In this document: positions 36,541 to 44,965 of the stretch, one piece after another
Position numbering within the stretch: the first letter of the stretch is position 1
Layout: each line of letters begins with the position of its first letter
Assembly: GCF_006716565.1 (NCBI RefSeq)
Contig: NZ_VFPG01000001.1
Location: 3,100,001-3,164,000, forward strand
Length of the DNA: 64,000 nt
Direction of reading: 5' to 3'
Source: Nocardia bhagyanarayanae
GTDB lineage: Bacteria; Actinomycetota; Actinomycetes; Mycobacteriales; Mycobacteriaceae
Translations under genes and position numbers: made by a program
Notes under the pieces: generated by a model
Told to the model about the DNA's origin: nothing
What the model saw: only the letters and a program-made list of their open reading frames with translations
The model's database searches: none

Positions 36541-36581
36541 CACAGCGCCCGCGCCGGTTTCGACCGGACGCGGGCGCTGTG
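36541..36581. terminator. Bidirectional terminator between MFS and lipase genes
   Basis: CACAGCGCCCGCG (36541-36553) pairs with CGCGGGCGCTGTG (36569-36581), with an inner CGGT/ACCG extension and a TTCG loop. It sits between two convergent genes whose stops are at 36524 and 36591. Confidence 0.85.
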
Positions 36582-36590
36582 CTGTATCCG

Positions 36591-37772
36591 TCAGCAGTTG
36601 CTCGGCGCGGGAAGTCCCGCGAATCGGTCGGACAGGTAACCGAAGGCCCGCAGCGCGCCCTGGGTGGTCGCGCCGCCGTGGTCGACGCCGGGCAGGATGT
36701 CGAGCTGCACCGGCGTGCCCGCCTGGCAATAGCGCCCGGCGACCGCGCGGACCAGGTCCGGATCGATCTCGTCGGCCTCGCCGTGCCACTCGTACATCGG
36801 AGCGCGCGGGACGCCGGGGAAGGTCTCCAGGCTGTTCTCGTGCAGGACCTGCACGATGGACGGGTCGGAGTCCATCGGGCCGTCGAACACGTCGGAGAAA
36901 CTGCGGTTCGCGCCCGCGCTGATGATCTGCTCGGTGCAGGCGTTGGCGATCTGATCGCGCAGCGCCCGCCCGGCCGGATTGAGCAGCCGCGACATCGCCG
37001 CCCGGTCGGGGTATTCGCGTTCCAATCCCATGGCGACCGCGAATCCGAGGCCGAACATCGGGTTCGGGGTGGTGCCGAGATCGCGGGCCAGCTTGCCCAT
37101 GTTCATCGGAACGCCGCCCATGGCGATGCCGGCGATCGGCAGCTCCGGCGCGTACTCCGAGGCGAGCGCCGCCGCGAATCCGGTGGCCATGCCGCCGCCG
37201 GAATAGCCCGTCATGCCCACCGGGCTGTGCGCGAGACCGGCGGGGGCGAAGCGCTTGGCCGCGCGGATGCCGTCGAGGGTGATGCGGCCGCCGAGCTGGG
37301 CCGCGCCGTACGCGCTGATCGGGCCGAGATGGTCGGGTACCGCGACGGCCCAGCCCCTGGCCAGCAGCAGATTCAACGCGGAGGCCTCCCGCATGCCGCC
37401 GTCGAAGAGGCTGTGCGAGGGCGCGCATTGCATGCCGAGCGAGTTGACGAACGGTTGGTACGACACCAGCGGTCGGTCGAGCCCGCCGCCCGGCGGCACC
37501 AGCACCGTGGTCACCGCCGCGATCGGTTCGTCCGCGGAGTCGGTGGTGCGGAACAGCAACTGCCACACCGTGGAACCCGGGAAGTTCGCGGCGGGCACCA
37601 TCCTGCTGCGCACCACGTCACCGGCTTGGAATCGAGCCAAATCGGCTGGCGCGGCGTAGAACCCGTCGGCGTCGGGGATGGGATAGACCGGCGACGCGCT
37701 CGCGGGCGCGGCGTGCCCGAGACAGGCCGCGGCGGCGAGTGCCGCCAGTGCCAGTCTCCGCAGCGGGCGCAT
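36591..37772 (-). CDS. Secreted lipase, LIP family (alpha/beta hydrolase)
   Basis: 393 residues from ATG 37772, which directly precedes a Sec signal (RPLRRLALAALAAAACLG, cleavage near ASA-SP). The mature protein begins DADGFYAAPADLARFQAGDV, typical of LIP-family secretory lipases. The nucleophile elbow is VGMTGYSGGGMATGFAAAL, the Asp is probably in WHGEADEIDP and the His in LPGVDHGGATT. ATG 37859 is an in-frame alternative with a better GGAG site but would give a 36-residue polar n-region. Expected to hydrolyse triacylglycerols or esters outside the cell. Transcription ends at the shared hairpin by 36581. Confidence 0.84.
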   Translation of the reverse strand: MRPLRRLALAALAAAACLGHAAPASASPVYPIPDADGFYAAPADLARFQAGDVVRSRMVPAANFPGSTVWQLLFRTTDSADEPIAAVTTVLVPPGGGLDRPLVSYQPFVNSLGMQCAPSHSLFDGGMREASALNLLLARGWAVAVPDHLGPISAYGAAQLGGRITLDGIRAAKRFAPAGLAHSPVGMTGYSGGGMATGFAAALASEYAPELPIAGIAMGGVPMNMGKLARDLGTTPNPMFGLGFAVAMGLEREYPDRAAMSRLLNPAGRALRDQIANACTEQIISAGANRSFSDVFDGPMDSDPSIVQVLHENSLETFPGVPRAPMYEWHGEADEIDPDLVRAVAGRYCQAGTPVQLDILPGVDHGGATTQGALRAFGYLSDRFAGLPAPSNC

Positions 37773-38046
37773 CGCCGTGCTCGAAGTTTGCTGTCGCCCA
37801 GCGCGATGCGCTGTCGCCGTCCTCGGACGCGCGTTCGGTACTGCCCGTCGTGCCGCCATCGTCGCTCCAGTGCCGAAGGGTTGGGAAGGGTGGAACCGCG
37901 GCGAACCTTCGGGGCATTCGTAGTCGGTGGCGGAAGGCGTGTCAACGAACGCGGCTGTTCGTCACTCGTGTCCCCGCCCGAACCGACCGCGTGGTCCTAC
38001 CGATAGCATGGCGCCGGTGACGTTCGGCGCGGCAGGAGGTCAGCAG

Positions 38047-38490
38047 ATGGGCTCGCAAGCCCGTACCCCGGCCGTCGAGCCCGCGGTGCTCGCGGTGATC
38101 TCCGTGGGCGGCGGAATCGGCGCCGTGATGCGCTATCTCGTCGGTCTCCGTTGGCCGTCGCAGCCGAACCAGGTGCCGTGGTCGACGTTCGCCATCAATG
38201 TCGTCGGCTGCTTCTCGATCGGGATCCTGATGGTTCTGATCACCGAGGTCTGGGTAGCCCACAGACTGCTGCGCCCCTTCCTCGGGGTCGGGTTGCTGGG
38301 CGGTTTCACGACCTTTTCGACCTACAGCCTCGAGATTCGTAGACTGCTCGAATCCGGCGCCGCGATCGAGGCGCTCGGTTATCTCGGGGGGACGGTGGCG
38401 GCGTCGCTCGTCGCGGTCTGGCTCGGCATGGGGGTGGCGCGGCTCTCGGCGGGCACGACACGGCCGCGACGGCGCGGTGGACGACAGTGA
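38047..38490 (+). CDS. crcB: Fluoride exporter CrcB/Fluc, subunit 1
   Basis: 147 residues, four membrane helices. Fluc signatures: GGGIGAVMRYLVGLRWPSQ, WSTFAINVVGCFSIGILMV (with the Asn of the ion path) and GVGLLGGFTTFSTYSLEIRR (Phe-box and central Na site). Fluc works as a dual-topology dimer, and many Gram-positives carry two genes for a heterodimer; the second copy is at 38914. AGGAGGT precedes ATG 38047 at ideal spacing. No fluoride riboswitch matching the crcB motif is recognisable in the upstream 200 bp. Confidence 0.93.
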   Translation: MGSQARTPAVEPAVLAVISVGGGIGAVMRYLVGLRWPSQPNQVPWSTFAINVVGCFSIGILMVLITEVWVAHRLLRPFLGVGLLGGFTTFSTYSLEIRRLLESGAAIEALGYLGGTVAASLVAVWLGMGVARLSAGTTRPRRRGGRQ

Positions 38491-38554
38491 ACGACGCGGC
38501 GCCCGCCGGCGGCGCGGTGGACGGCTTGTACGGACGACGGAAGGGGGTCAGGCG

Positions 38555-38917
38555 ATGAGTGGTTCACCTGCGGACGCGGGTCGGTGGCAGCAGGCCGCGC
38601 GATTGACGGTGCTGCTCGACGAGGACGACAAGTGGCGGCGCGGCCCCCTGTTCCACGAGATCGTGCGCCGCGCCCGCGACGCCGGTCTGGCGGGAGCCAG
38701 CGTATGGCGCGGCGTGGAAGGCTATGGCGCGTCCTCGCGCATCCACACCAGCCGCGTCCTCGACCTCGCCGAGCACCTACCCGTGCAGGTGATGATCGTG
38801 GACGAGACGCAGCGGCTTCGCTCGTTCGTGGCGGAGAACGCCGAGGTGCTCGCCGGCGTGACCGTCACGCTGTCGCAGGTGGAGACCTGGCAGCCCGCCG
38901 TCGGAGTCGCCCGATGA
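38555..38917 (+). CDS. DUF190 protein between the two fluoride channel genes
   Basis: 120 residues of the DUF190 family, PII-like in fold (family knowledge). The N-terminus is ARLTVLLDEDDKWRRGPLFH, followed by EIVRRARDAGLAGASVWRGV and EGYGASSRIHTSRVLDLAEH. It ends with VTLSQVETWQP. Members are regularly encoded beside crcB genes, suggesting a regulatory or sensing part in fluoride export, but the mechanism is unproven. GGAAGGGGG precedes ATG 38555. Its stop overlaps the next crcB start (ATGA), so the three genes form one translationally linked unit. Confidence 0.9.
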   Translation: MSGSPADAGRWQQAARLTVLLDEDDKWRRGPLFHEIVRRARDAGLAGASVWRGVEGYGASSRIHTSRVLDLAEHLPVQVMIVDETQRLRSFVAENAEVLAGVTVTLSQVETWQPAVGVAR

Positions 38918-39276
38918 TGGTGGTACTCGTCGTGATCGGCGGTATGGTCGGCGCGCCTTTGCGCTACTTGATCGACCGCGCGATGGCCGCTCGTTTCGAA
39001 TCCCTGCTGCCATTGGGAACTTTGACGGTTAACATTGTCGGTTCGGCGGTGCTGGGCGGATTGATCGGCGCGAGCGCGGGCAGCGAGGTTCTCGCCATGG
39101 CGGGAACGGGTTTCTGCGGCGCGTTGACGACGTTCAGCACGTTCGGTTACGAGACAGTTCGGCTGGTCGCCGACGGCGCCCACCTCTACGCGGTGGGCAA
39201 TGTCGTGATCAGCGTGGCGGCCAGCCTGGCCGCGGTGTACGCCGCCGCGTCCACGACCCAGTGGTTGTGGGCATGA
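38914..39276 (+). CDS. crcB: Fluoride exporter CrcB/Fluc, subunit 2
   Basis: 120 residues with four helices. VVIGGMVGAPLRYLIDRAMA, LGTLTVNIVGSAVLGGLIGA and GTGFCGALTTFSTFGYETVR match the Fluc pattern of the first copy. The positive-inside bias appears different between the two, consistent with antiparallel heterodimer assembly (inference). ATG 38914 overlaps the DUF190 stop by four bases; ATG 38917 is also possible. The next gene, phosphoglucomutase, begins 47 bp later on the same strand; fluoride inhibits enzymes that bind Mg-phosphate, which makes this neighbourhood worth noting. Confidence 0.92.
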   Translation: MMVVLVVIGGMVGAPLRYLIDRAMAARFESLLPLGTLTVNIVGSAVLGGLIGASAGSEVLAMAGTGFCGALTTFSTFGYETVRLVADGAHLYAVGNVVISVAASLAAVYAAASTTQWLWA

Positions 39277-39323
39277 TCCTGATGACGAGCCGGGCGCAGC
39301 CGACCTGGAAGGGAGACCCGAGC

Positions 39324-40967
39324 ATGGCCCATGATCGAGCCGGGCGACCCGCGCGGCCGACCGACCTGGAGGACATCGCCCACCTGGTGACCGCCTACTA
39401 CAGCCAGATCCCCGATCCCATGGATCCGGCGCAGCAGGTTGTCTTCGGCACCTCGGGGCACCGCGGGTCCAGCCTGGACAGCGCGTTCAACGAGGCGCAC
39501 ATCCTGGCGATCACCCAGGCCATCGTCGAGTACCGCGCCACCCGCGGCATCACCGGTCCGGTGTATCTGGCGAGAGACACGCACGCGCTGTCCGAGCCCG
39601 CCTGGACCACCGCGCTCGAGGTGCTCGCGGCCAACGACGTCACCGCGGTGATCGACGCACGCGACCGCTACACCCCGACGCCGGCGCTCAGTCACGCGGT
39701 ACTGCGCCACAACACCAACGGCACCAGACACCAAGCCGACGGCATCGTGGTCACGCCGTCGCACAACCCGCCCCGCGACGGCGGCTTCAAATACAACCCG
39801 CCGCACGGCGGTCCGGCCGACACCGTCGCCACCGACGCCATCGCCGCGCGAGCGAACGAGCTGCTGCGCACCGGTCTGTCCGAGGTGAAGCGGACGACGC
39901 TGCAACACGCGCTGGCCACCTGCGTCCAGCGCTACGACTACCTCGACCACTACATCGCCGACCTGCCGAACGTGTTGAATCTGGACGCGATTCGCGGCGC
40001 GGGCATCCGCCTCGGCGCCGACCCGATGGGCGGCGCCAGCGTCGACTACTGGGAGGAGATCGGCCAGCGCTACGACCTGGAGCTCGAGGTCGTCAACCCG
40101 TTCGTCGACCCGACCTGGCGTTTCATGACGCTGGACAGCGACGGCAAGATCCGGATGGACCCGTCCTCCCGCTACGCCATGGCGGCGCTGGTCGCTATCA
40201 AGGACGACTACGACATCTCCACCGGCAACGACGCCGACGCCGACCGGCACGGCATCGTCACCCCCGACGGCGGGCTGATGAACCCCAACCACTTCCTCGC
40301 CGTCGCGATCGAATATCTGGTGGCGAACCGGATCGGCTGGGACGCGCTGACCAAGATCGGCAAGACCGTGGTCACCTCGTCCATGATCGACCGGGTGGTC
40401 GGCGTGCTCGGCCGCGACGTGCACGAGGTGCCGGTCGGGTTCAAGTGGTTCGTGCCCGGATTGTTCAGCGGGAGCCTCGCTTTCGGCGGCGAGGAGAGCG
40501 CGGGCGCGTCGTTCCTCCGGATGGACGGCACGGTCTGGACCACCGACAAGGACGGCATCCTGCTCGCGCTGCTCGCCGCCGAGATCGCCGCCTGCACCGG
40601 GCAGACGCCGTCCGCGCGCTACGTCGAACTCGAGCGCCGCTACGGCAGCCCGGCCTACGCGCGCATCGACGCCGCGGCCACCGCGGAACAGAAAGCGCGG
40701 TTGGCGAGGTTGACTCCGGATGTGATCACCACCGAAGAGATCGCGGGCGAGCCGATCACCGCCGTGCTCACCCGCGCCCGAGGCAACGGCGCGCCGCTCG
40801 GCGGACTCAAAGTCACCACCGAGAACGCCTGGTTCGCGGCGCGTCCGTCCGGGACCGAAGACAAGTACAAGATCTACGCGGAGTCGTTCCACGGCAGCGA
40901 GCACCTGGCCCAGGTGCAAGCGGCCGCGGAGGAGATGGTGGGCAAGGCGCTGACGGGTGAGCGGTAG
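39324..40967 (+). CDS. pgm: Phosphoglucomutase, alpha-D-glucose-phosphate specific
   Basis: 547 residues, interconverts glucose 1- and 6-phosphate. The phospho-Ser loop is VTPSHNPPRDGGFKYNPPHG, the Mg-binding loop is STGNDADADRHGIVT, the sugar-binding loop is AFGGEESAGAS, and the phosphate-binding loop is RPSGTEDKYKIYAESF. The N-terminal FGTSGHRGSS is typical of bacterial Pgm of this class. ATG 39324 has GGGAGA upstream; earlier in-frame starts are less likely. The gene follows the crcB set closely and its 3' end overlaps the MFS gene start by 11 bases. Confidence 0.95.
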   Translation: MAHDRAGRPARPTDLEDIAHLVTAYYSQIPDPMDPAQQVVFGTSGHRGSSLDSAFNEAHILAITQAIVEYRATRGITGPVYLARDTHALSEPAWTTALEVLAANDVTAVIDARDRYTPTPALSHAVLRHNTNGTRHQADGIVVTPSHNPPRDGGFKYNPPHGGPADTVATDAIAARANELLRTGLSEVKRTTLQHALATCVQRYDYLDHYIADLPNVLNLDAIRGAGIRLGADPMGGASVDYWEEIGQRYDLELEVVNPFVDPTWRFMTLDSDGKIRMDPSSRYAMAALVAIKDDYDISTGNDADADRHGIVTPDGGLMNPNHFLAVAIEYLVANRIGWDALTKIGKTVVTSSMIDRVVGVLGRDVHEVPVGFKWFVPGLFSGSLAFGGEESAGASFLRMDGTVWTTDKDGILLALLAAEIAACTGQTPSARYVELERRYGSPAYARIDAAATAEQKARLARLTPDVITTEEIAGEPITAVLTRARGNGAPLGGLKVTTENAWFAARPSGTEDKYKIYAESFHGSEHLAQVQAAAEEMVGKALTGER

Positions 40968-42306
40968 AGCCGAGTCATCGGCGAGCGGGAAGGCGCTGCC
41001 CAGCGAGATCTGGGTGCTGGTTGGCGCCGCGTTCGTCATCGCGATCGGGTTCGGGCTGGTGGCGCCGGTGCTGCCGCAGTTCGCGCGCAGCTTCGGCGTC
41101 GGTGTCGCGGCCGCGTCCGCGATCGTCAGCGCGTTCGCGCTGATGCGGCTGCTGTTCGCGCCGGTCAGCGGTCGCCTGGTGCAGCGGCTGGGGGAGCGTT
41201 GGGTCTATCTGTCCGGCCTGGTGATCGTTTCGGTATCCACCGGAGCGAGCGCGCTGGCGCAGACCTATTGGCAGCTCCTGGCTTTGCGCTCGGTGGGCGG
41301 CATCGGCTCGACCATGTTCACCGTGTCGTCGCTGGCGCTGGTGATCCGGCTGTCGCCGCCGGAGCAGCGCGGGCGGGTGTCGGGGCTGTGGTCGACGAGC
41401 TTCCTGGTCGGCTCGGTGAGCGGGCCGCTGGTGGGCGGCGCGCTGGCCGGACTCGGGCTGCGGGCTCCGTTCCTCATCTACGCCGCCGCGCTGCTCGCCG
41501 TGAGCGCCGCGGTCTACCTGAGCCTGCGCCATTCGCATCTGGCCGCGCCGGAGGTCAGCGGCGAATTGCGGGTCATGACCTTCCGGCAGGCGCTGGCCCG
41601 CCCGGCCTACCGCGCGGTGCTGTGGTCCAACTTCGCCAACGGCGCGGCCATCTTCGGCGTCCGGATGGCGCTGGTGCCGCTGCTCGTGGTGGAGGTGCTG
41701 CGACAACCTGCGGGCATGGCGGGCGTCGCGCTGACGGCTTTCGCCGCGGGCAACGTCGCGGTGCTGTTCCTGTCCGGAAGGTTGTCGGATCGGTGGGGAC
41801 GTAAGCCGTTCCTGGTCGTCGGCTCGCTGGTGTGCGCGCTCGGCACCGCCGGGCTCGGGTACTCGCCGAATTTCGGCTGGCTGCTGGTGACGTCCGTCGT
41901 CGCCGGGCTCGGCTCGGGCATGCTGACGCCGACCCAGCAGGCCGCGCTTGCCGACATCCTCGGACCCAAGGCGCGCGGCGGGCCGGTGCTCGCGGGCTTC
42001 CAGATGGCTGCCGATCTCGGCACCGTGCTCGGCCCGATCGCCGTGGGCGCGCTGGCCCAGTACACCTCCTACGGGCCCGCTCTCGCCGTGACCGGTGCGC
42101 TGCTGGCCGTCGCGGGCGTGGCGTGGTTGGTCGTGCCCGAAACGCTGCGCGGGCACACCGCCGAGGTCGAGACCGATCACGTCGCGGCGGTGCCGTGCGA
42201 CGACGCGGAGTATCAGCTCGCGCACCGTGCGGCCGACGAGTGTGAGGAGTCACGCGAACCGGTCCACGACGAGCGACCTACGTCGTCCACGGGTTCGCGC
42301 CGCTAG
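40957..42306 (+). CDS. MFS transporter, 12-TM DHA1-like
   Basis: 449 residues, about 12 membrane helices (first: VLVGAAFVIAIGFGLVAPVL). Motif A between TM2 and TM3 is degenerate (SGRLVQRLGERWVY), while its second-half copy is good (SGRLSDRWGRKPFL). A hydrophilic C-terminal tail of about 45 residues is rich in Glu and Asp. The GTG start at 40957 lies inside the last codons of pgm. Multidrug or sugar-type efflux is possible; the overlap with pgm might suggest a sugar-phosphate or glycoside link, but this is only context. No regulator is adjacent. Confidence 0.87.
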   Translation: MSGRAESSASGKALPSEIWVLVGAAFVIAIGFGLVAPVLPQFARSFGVGVAAASAIVSAFALMRLLFAPVSGRLVQRLGERWVYLSGLVIVSVSTGASALAQTYWQLLALRSVGGIGSTMFTVSSLALVIRLSPPEQRGRVSGLWSTSFLVGSVSGPLVGGALAGLGLRAPFLIYAAALLAVSAAVYLSLRHSHLAAPEVSGELRVMTFRQALARPAYRAVLWSNFANGAAIFGVRMALVPLLVVEVLRQPAGMAGVALTAFAAGNVAVLFLSGRLSDRWGRKPFLVVGSLVCALGTAGLGYSPNFGWLLVTSVVAGLGSGMLTPTQQAALADILGPKARGGPVLAGFQMAADLGTVLGPIAVGALAQYTSYGPALAVTGALLAVAGVAWLVVPETLRGHTAEVETDHVAAVPCDDAEYQLAHRAADECEESREPVHDERPTSSTGSRR

Positions 42307-42368
42307 CCCGACGTGATTCCGACCTGCCCGGCGCACATCGGCAGCAGGGATTGGGGCAGAGTGTTGAC

Positions 42369-43106
42369 GTGAACCAATCGCGTTCGAACTACACACCGCG
42401 CCCGATGTCGAGCGCGACCAGTTACGCCCTGGGCGGCGTCGCGCTCGCCCTGATCGTGTTGATCGTCTTCCTGGCGTTCCGCTGGGGGCGCGACGAGCCG
42501 GACGTGCGCAACGACGGCTACGGTTCCGTGCGCGATCCCGGCGTGCAAGCGGTGCTGCAACCCGACGGCGTGGTCGTTCTCGGCAAGCCGGGGACGCCCA
42601 AGACGATCGACGTCTACGAGGACCCGCTGTGCCCCGCCTGCGGGGCGCTGGAGCGCGTCTACGGCCAGGAGCTGGCCCAGCAGCTGGACGAGGGCGAACT
42701 CGCGGTGCGGTACCACTACGTCAACTTCCTCGATCCGAAGTCCAGCAGCAAGGACTACTCGACCCGCGCGGTCGCGGCCGGCGAATGCGTCGCCGGGGCG
42801 GGCGACGGCCCGGTGTACGCCAAGTTCCACGAACTGCTGTTCGCCTCGAAGCAGCCGAAGGAAGGCGGCGACGACCTGAGCAACGAGCAGCTCTCCGGTT
42901 TGGCGCGCGAGGCGGGTGCGCCGGAGCCGGTCGTGCAGTGCGTGGCGAGCGGCGCGAAGGTGGCGGATGCCAAGGTGCACGCGAAAGCGGCGATGGACGA
43001 CCTGAACGCGCGGTTGGACGGGCGCGCCGCGACGCCGTCGGTGTTCGACGGGGCGAACAAGGTGGATGTGAACAACGAGGAGTGGGTCGTCGAGCTGACG
43101 CGCTGA
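42369..43106 (+). CDS. Membrane-anchored DsbA-like thiol-disulfide protein
   Basis: 245 residues from GTG 42369. One membrane helix (about residues 20-42, YALGGVALALIVLIVFLAF) is followed by an extracytoplasmic thioredoxin-fold domain. The active site is YEDPLCPACGALERVYG, a CPAC motif as in the mycobacterial DsbA-like family, and the cis-Pro is in RAATPSVFDGANK. It probably introduces or shuffles disulfides in exported proteins. Two further cysteines (GECVAG and VQCVAS) may pair. An alternative TTG start lies six codons upstream. Independent unit after the MFS gene. Confidence 0.88.
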   Translation: MNQSRSNYTPRPMSSATSYALGGVALALIVLIVFLAFRWGRDEPDVRNDGYGSVRDPGVQAVLQPDGVVVLGKPGTPKTIDVYEDPLCPACGALERVYGQELAQQLDEGELAVRYHYVNFLDPKSSSKDYSTRAVAAGECVAGAGDGPVYAKFHELLFASKQPKEGGDDLSNEQLSGLAREAGAPEPVVQCVASGAKVADAKVHAKAAMDDLNARLDGRAATPSVFDGANKVDVNNEEWVVELTR

Positions 43107-43252
43107 GCAGCCCCGCTGCGCTCGACCTCACGCGCCGAATCGACGGAGGTCGGACGGGTACCCGGCGGTTTGCGCCGGACTGCGAGCGGCGAGATCGGTA
43201 TTTCGTTCCTGGCGGCGGACGTGATTCGGCTCGACGGCGATCGGTCTGCCGC

Positions 43253-44770
43253 TCAGCGGTGTTGGGTGGAACTGTCGTCCGGGATGTCGTTCTCGGGGGC
43301 GATCCGGGCGAGTTGGCGGTGCAGCGGGATGTGGCCGTCGAGCGGATAGAGCAGTTCCTCGCCGGTCGGGCGGTCAGCGGTGAACGCAGTGATCGGGGCG
43401 TTCCGGTCGGTCCGTCGATCGGCGCTGGACGGTCGCGGTTCGGTCGACTCGCGTCGAGCGCGGCTCGATGTGTTGTCGCCGACGTAAGTCGGTCCCGTGC
43501 TGCTCGAAACAGCTTGCATCTCAGCAGTTCCGACTGTGGGTAGTTCGATATCGCTGTGCGGGAACAGATAACGCGCACCCTCGCGCACGGTGGTGTGCAC
43601 TTCACCGTTCGGCGCGGTCCACTGCAACCGATCACGGTCGGCACGCCAGACCCGCCACTGTTTCCTCTTGTCCGCCAATGTCTTCAGTCGGCCGTGCCGG
43701 GAACAGAGCACCGCGAGTCCGCCGCCGCTGCGCTCCAGTTGCCCTTCGGCGGCGGGAATCGTGCACCCGGGAAACCGGCACATGCCGTCCACCGCCCGAA
43801 TCTCGCTCGCGACACGTCGCGGCGCCTCGTCCGTCGCGTCGCCGTCGATGTGCTCGGGAACCACTTGAAACGACGCGTGTTCGGCGAGCGATCGCGCAAG
43901 CCCCGCGTCGATCGGCCCGTAGCCGGCCAGAAACGCGGGCGCCTCCCGCATGTCCAGCAACGTGTCCGCGGCGATCCCGATCTGGATCAGCGGCCGTCGC
44001 GGCGGTTCCACCGGCGCCCCGGCCTTCGGACACCGTTCACCCCGGCCGCAGCGGCAACACAGCCGTCCCGATCCGTCCGCCAGCGCCACCAGCGCATCGG
44101 CCCGCCGCTGCGGCATCGTCCGCGGATCGTTCGCGCAGACCTGCAAGCTCATCTCCCGCAACCGCATCGCGACCGTCTGCGCGCCCGGCGCGGGAAGAAG
44201 CCCGTCGAACACCGCCATGCTGTCCTGCACCGCCCGGATCCGCACGTCGCGGTCCTCCTGCCGCCGCTCCCGCCGCCGCTGAGTGCCCGCCGGATCCAGC
44301 CGGTTCGCCCACCGCCGCGCCGCCTGCCGCAGCCGCGCCGGATTCGTCCGCGCCGCCGCCTCCAGCAGGCGCGGCTCCAGCGCGTCGACGACCTCTTTCG
44401 CCAGCGCCCGCGTGCTGTCCACGATCACCCGTACCTTCGCCAGGTCGATCCGCCCCGCCGCGAACGCGACCCTGGTCCGCGGCAGCGCCTCCTCGAGCAC
44501 CAGCCCGATATCGATCAGCGCCGCCGCGGTGCCCTCGTCCACGAAAAGCCCCACCGCCGCCTCGGCCGCCGCGAACTCCCCGGCTCGCACCCCGCCCGGG
44601 CCCGGCTCCGCGCTCGCGGCCCGGTGCCGCCGATACAGCTCGCGCACCGCGAACACCTCCGCCGCCTGAGCCGCGGCCGCCGCGCCGTGCACCGCCCTGA
44701 GCGCCTCGATCAACCCTTCGTCACTCATGGCCTCGAAGTCCATCGCAGAGAGCTGATTCTGTTCGAACAT
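43253..44770 (-). CDS. DUF222/13E12-family protein with a disrupted HNH domain
   Basis: 505 residues from ATG 44770. A DUF222 domain fills residues ~10-300 (VIVDSTRALAKEVVDALEPR, RRADALVALADGSG). The C-terminal nuclease site starts with CRFPGCTIPAAEGQ, where intact members continue with a Asp-x-Asp-His core; that core is missing here, and the usual CRRHHRLKT is CSRHGRLKT. The endonuclease is therefore probably inactive. A perfect actinobacterial SOS box spans the ATG, so the true start may be ATG 44743 or 44728, or the gene is leaderless. GTG 44797 is also in frame. The family is repeated in mycobacterial genomes (13E12 repeats), some under LexA control. Confidence 0.82.
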   Translation of the reverse strand: MFEQNQLSAMDFEAMSDEGLIEALRAVHGAAAAAQAAEVFAVRELYRRHRAASAEPGPGGVRAGEFAAAEAAVGLFVDEGTAAALIDIGLVLEEALPRTRVAFAAGRIDLAKVRVIVDSTRALAKEVVDALEPRLLEAAARTNPARLRQAARRWANRLDPAGTQRRRERRQEDRDVRIRAVQDSMAVFDGLLPAPGAQTVAMRLREMSLQVCANDPRTMPQRRADALVALADGSGRLCCRCGRGERCPKAGAPVEPPRRPLIQIGIAADTLLDMREAPAFLAGYGPIDAGLARSLAEHASFQVVPEHIDGDATDEAPRRVASEIRAVDGMCRFPGCTIPAAEGQLERSGGGLAVLCSRHGRLKTLADKRKQWRVWRADRDRLQWTAPNGEVHTTVREGARYLFPHSDIELPTVGTAEMQAVSSSTGPTYVGDNTSSRARRESTEPRPSSADRRTDRNAPITAFTADRPTGEELLYPLDGHIPLHRQLARIAPENDIPDDSSTQHR

Positions 44771-44778
44771 GTGTTCGA
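44763..44778. promoter_or_regulatory. LexA (SOS) box at the start of the DUF222 gene
   Basis: TCGAAC-ATGT-GTTCGA is an exact match to the actinobacterial LexA consensus TCGAAC(N4)GTTCGA. On the minus strand it covers the ATG at 44770. DNA-damage induction of the gene is predicted. Confidence 0.82.
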
Positions 44779-44892
44779 TTCTACGGTTCGAGTTCACCCC
44801 ACCGCCACCCCCTTTTTCAGGCGATTTGGTTGCGGACACGCCGGTGGTGTAACTTTCATCAGGCGCGAGGGAAACCGAGCGCGACCCACCAA

Positions 44893-44965
44893 GGGGCTAT
44901 GGCGCAGCTGGTAGCGCACCACACTGGCAGTGTGGGGGTCAGGGGTTCGAGTCCCCTTAGCTCCA
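44893..44965 (+). tRNA. tRNA-Ala (anticodon GGC)
   Basis: The acceptor stem GGGGCTA pairs with TAGCTCC with one G-U. The D-arm is GCGCAGCTGGTAGCGC, and the anticodon arm CCACACTGGCAGTGTGG has loop CTGGCAG, anticodon GGC, reading GCC codons. The T-arm is AGGGGTTCGAGTCCCCT. The discriminator is A44965; CCA is not encoded. A hairpin terminator follows within 11 bases. Confidence 0.95.

Noticed and set aside
37990..38046. Possible fluoride riboswitch before crcB
   Set aside because: A small GGCGCC/GGCGC hairpin is present, but the conserved loop and GCTGATGA-type segments of the crcB motif are absent.
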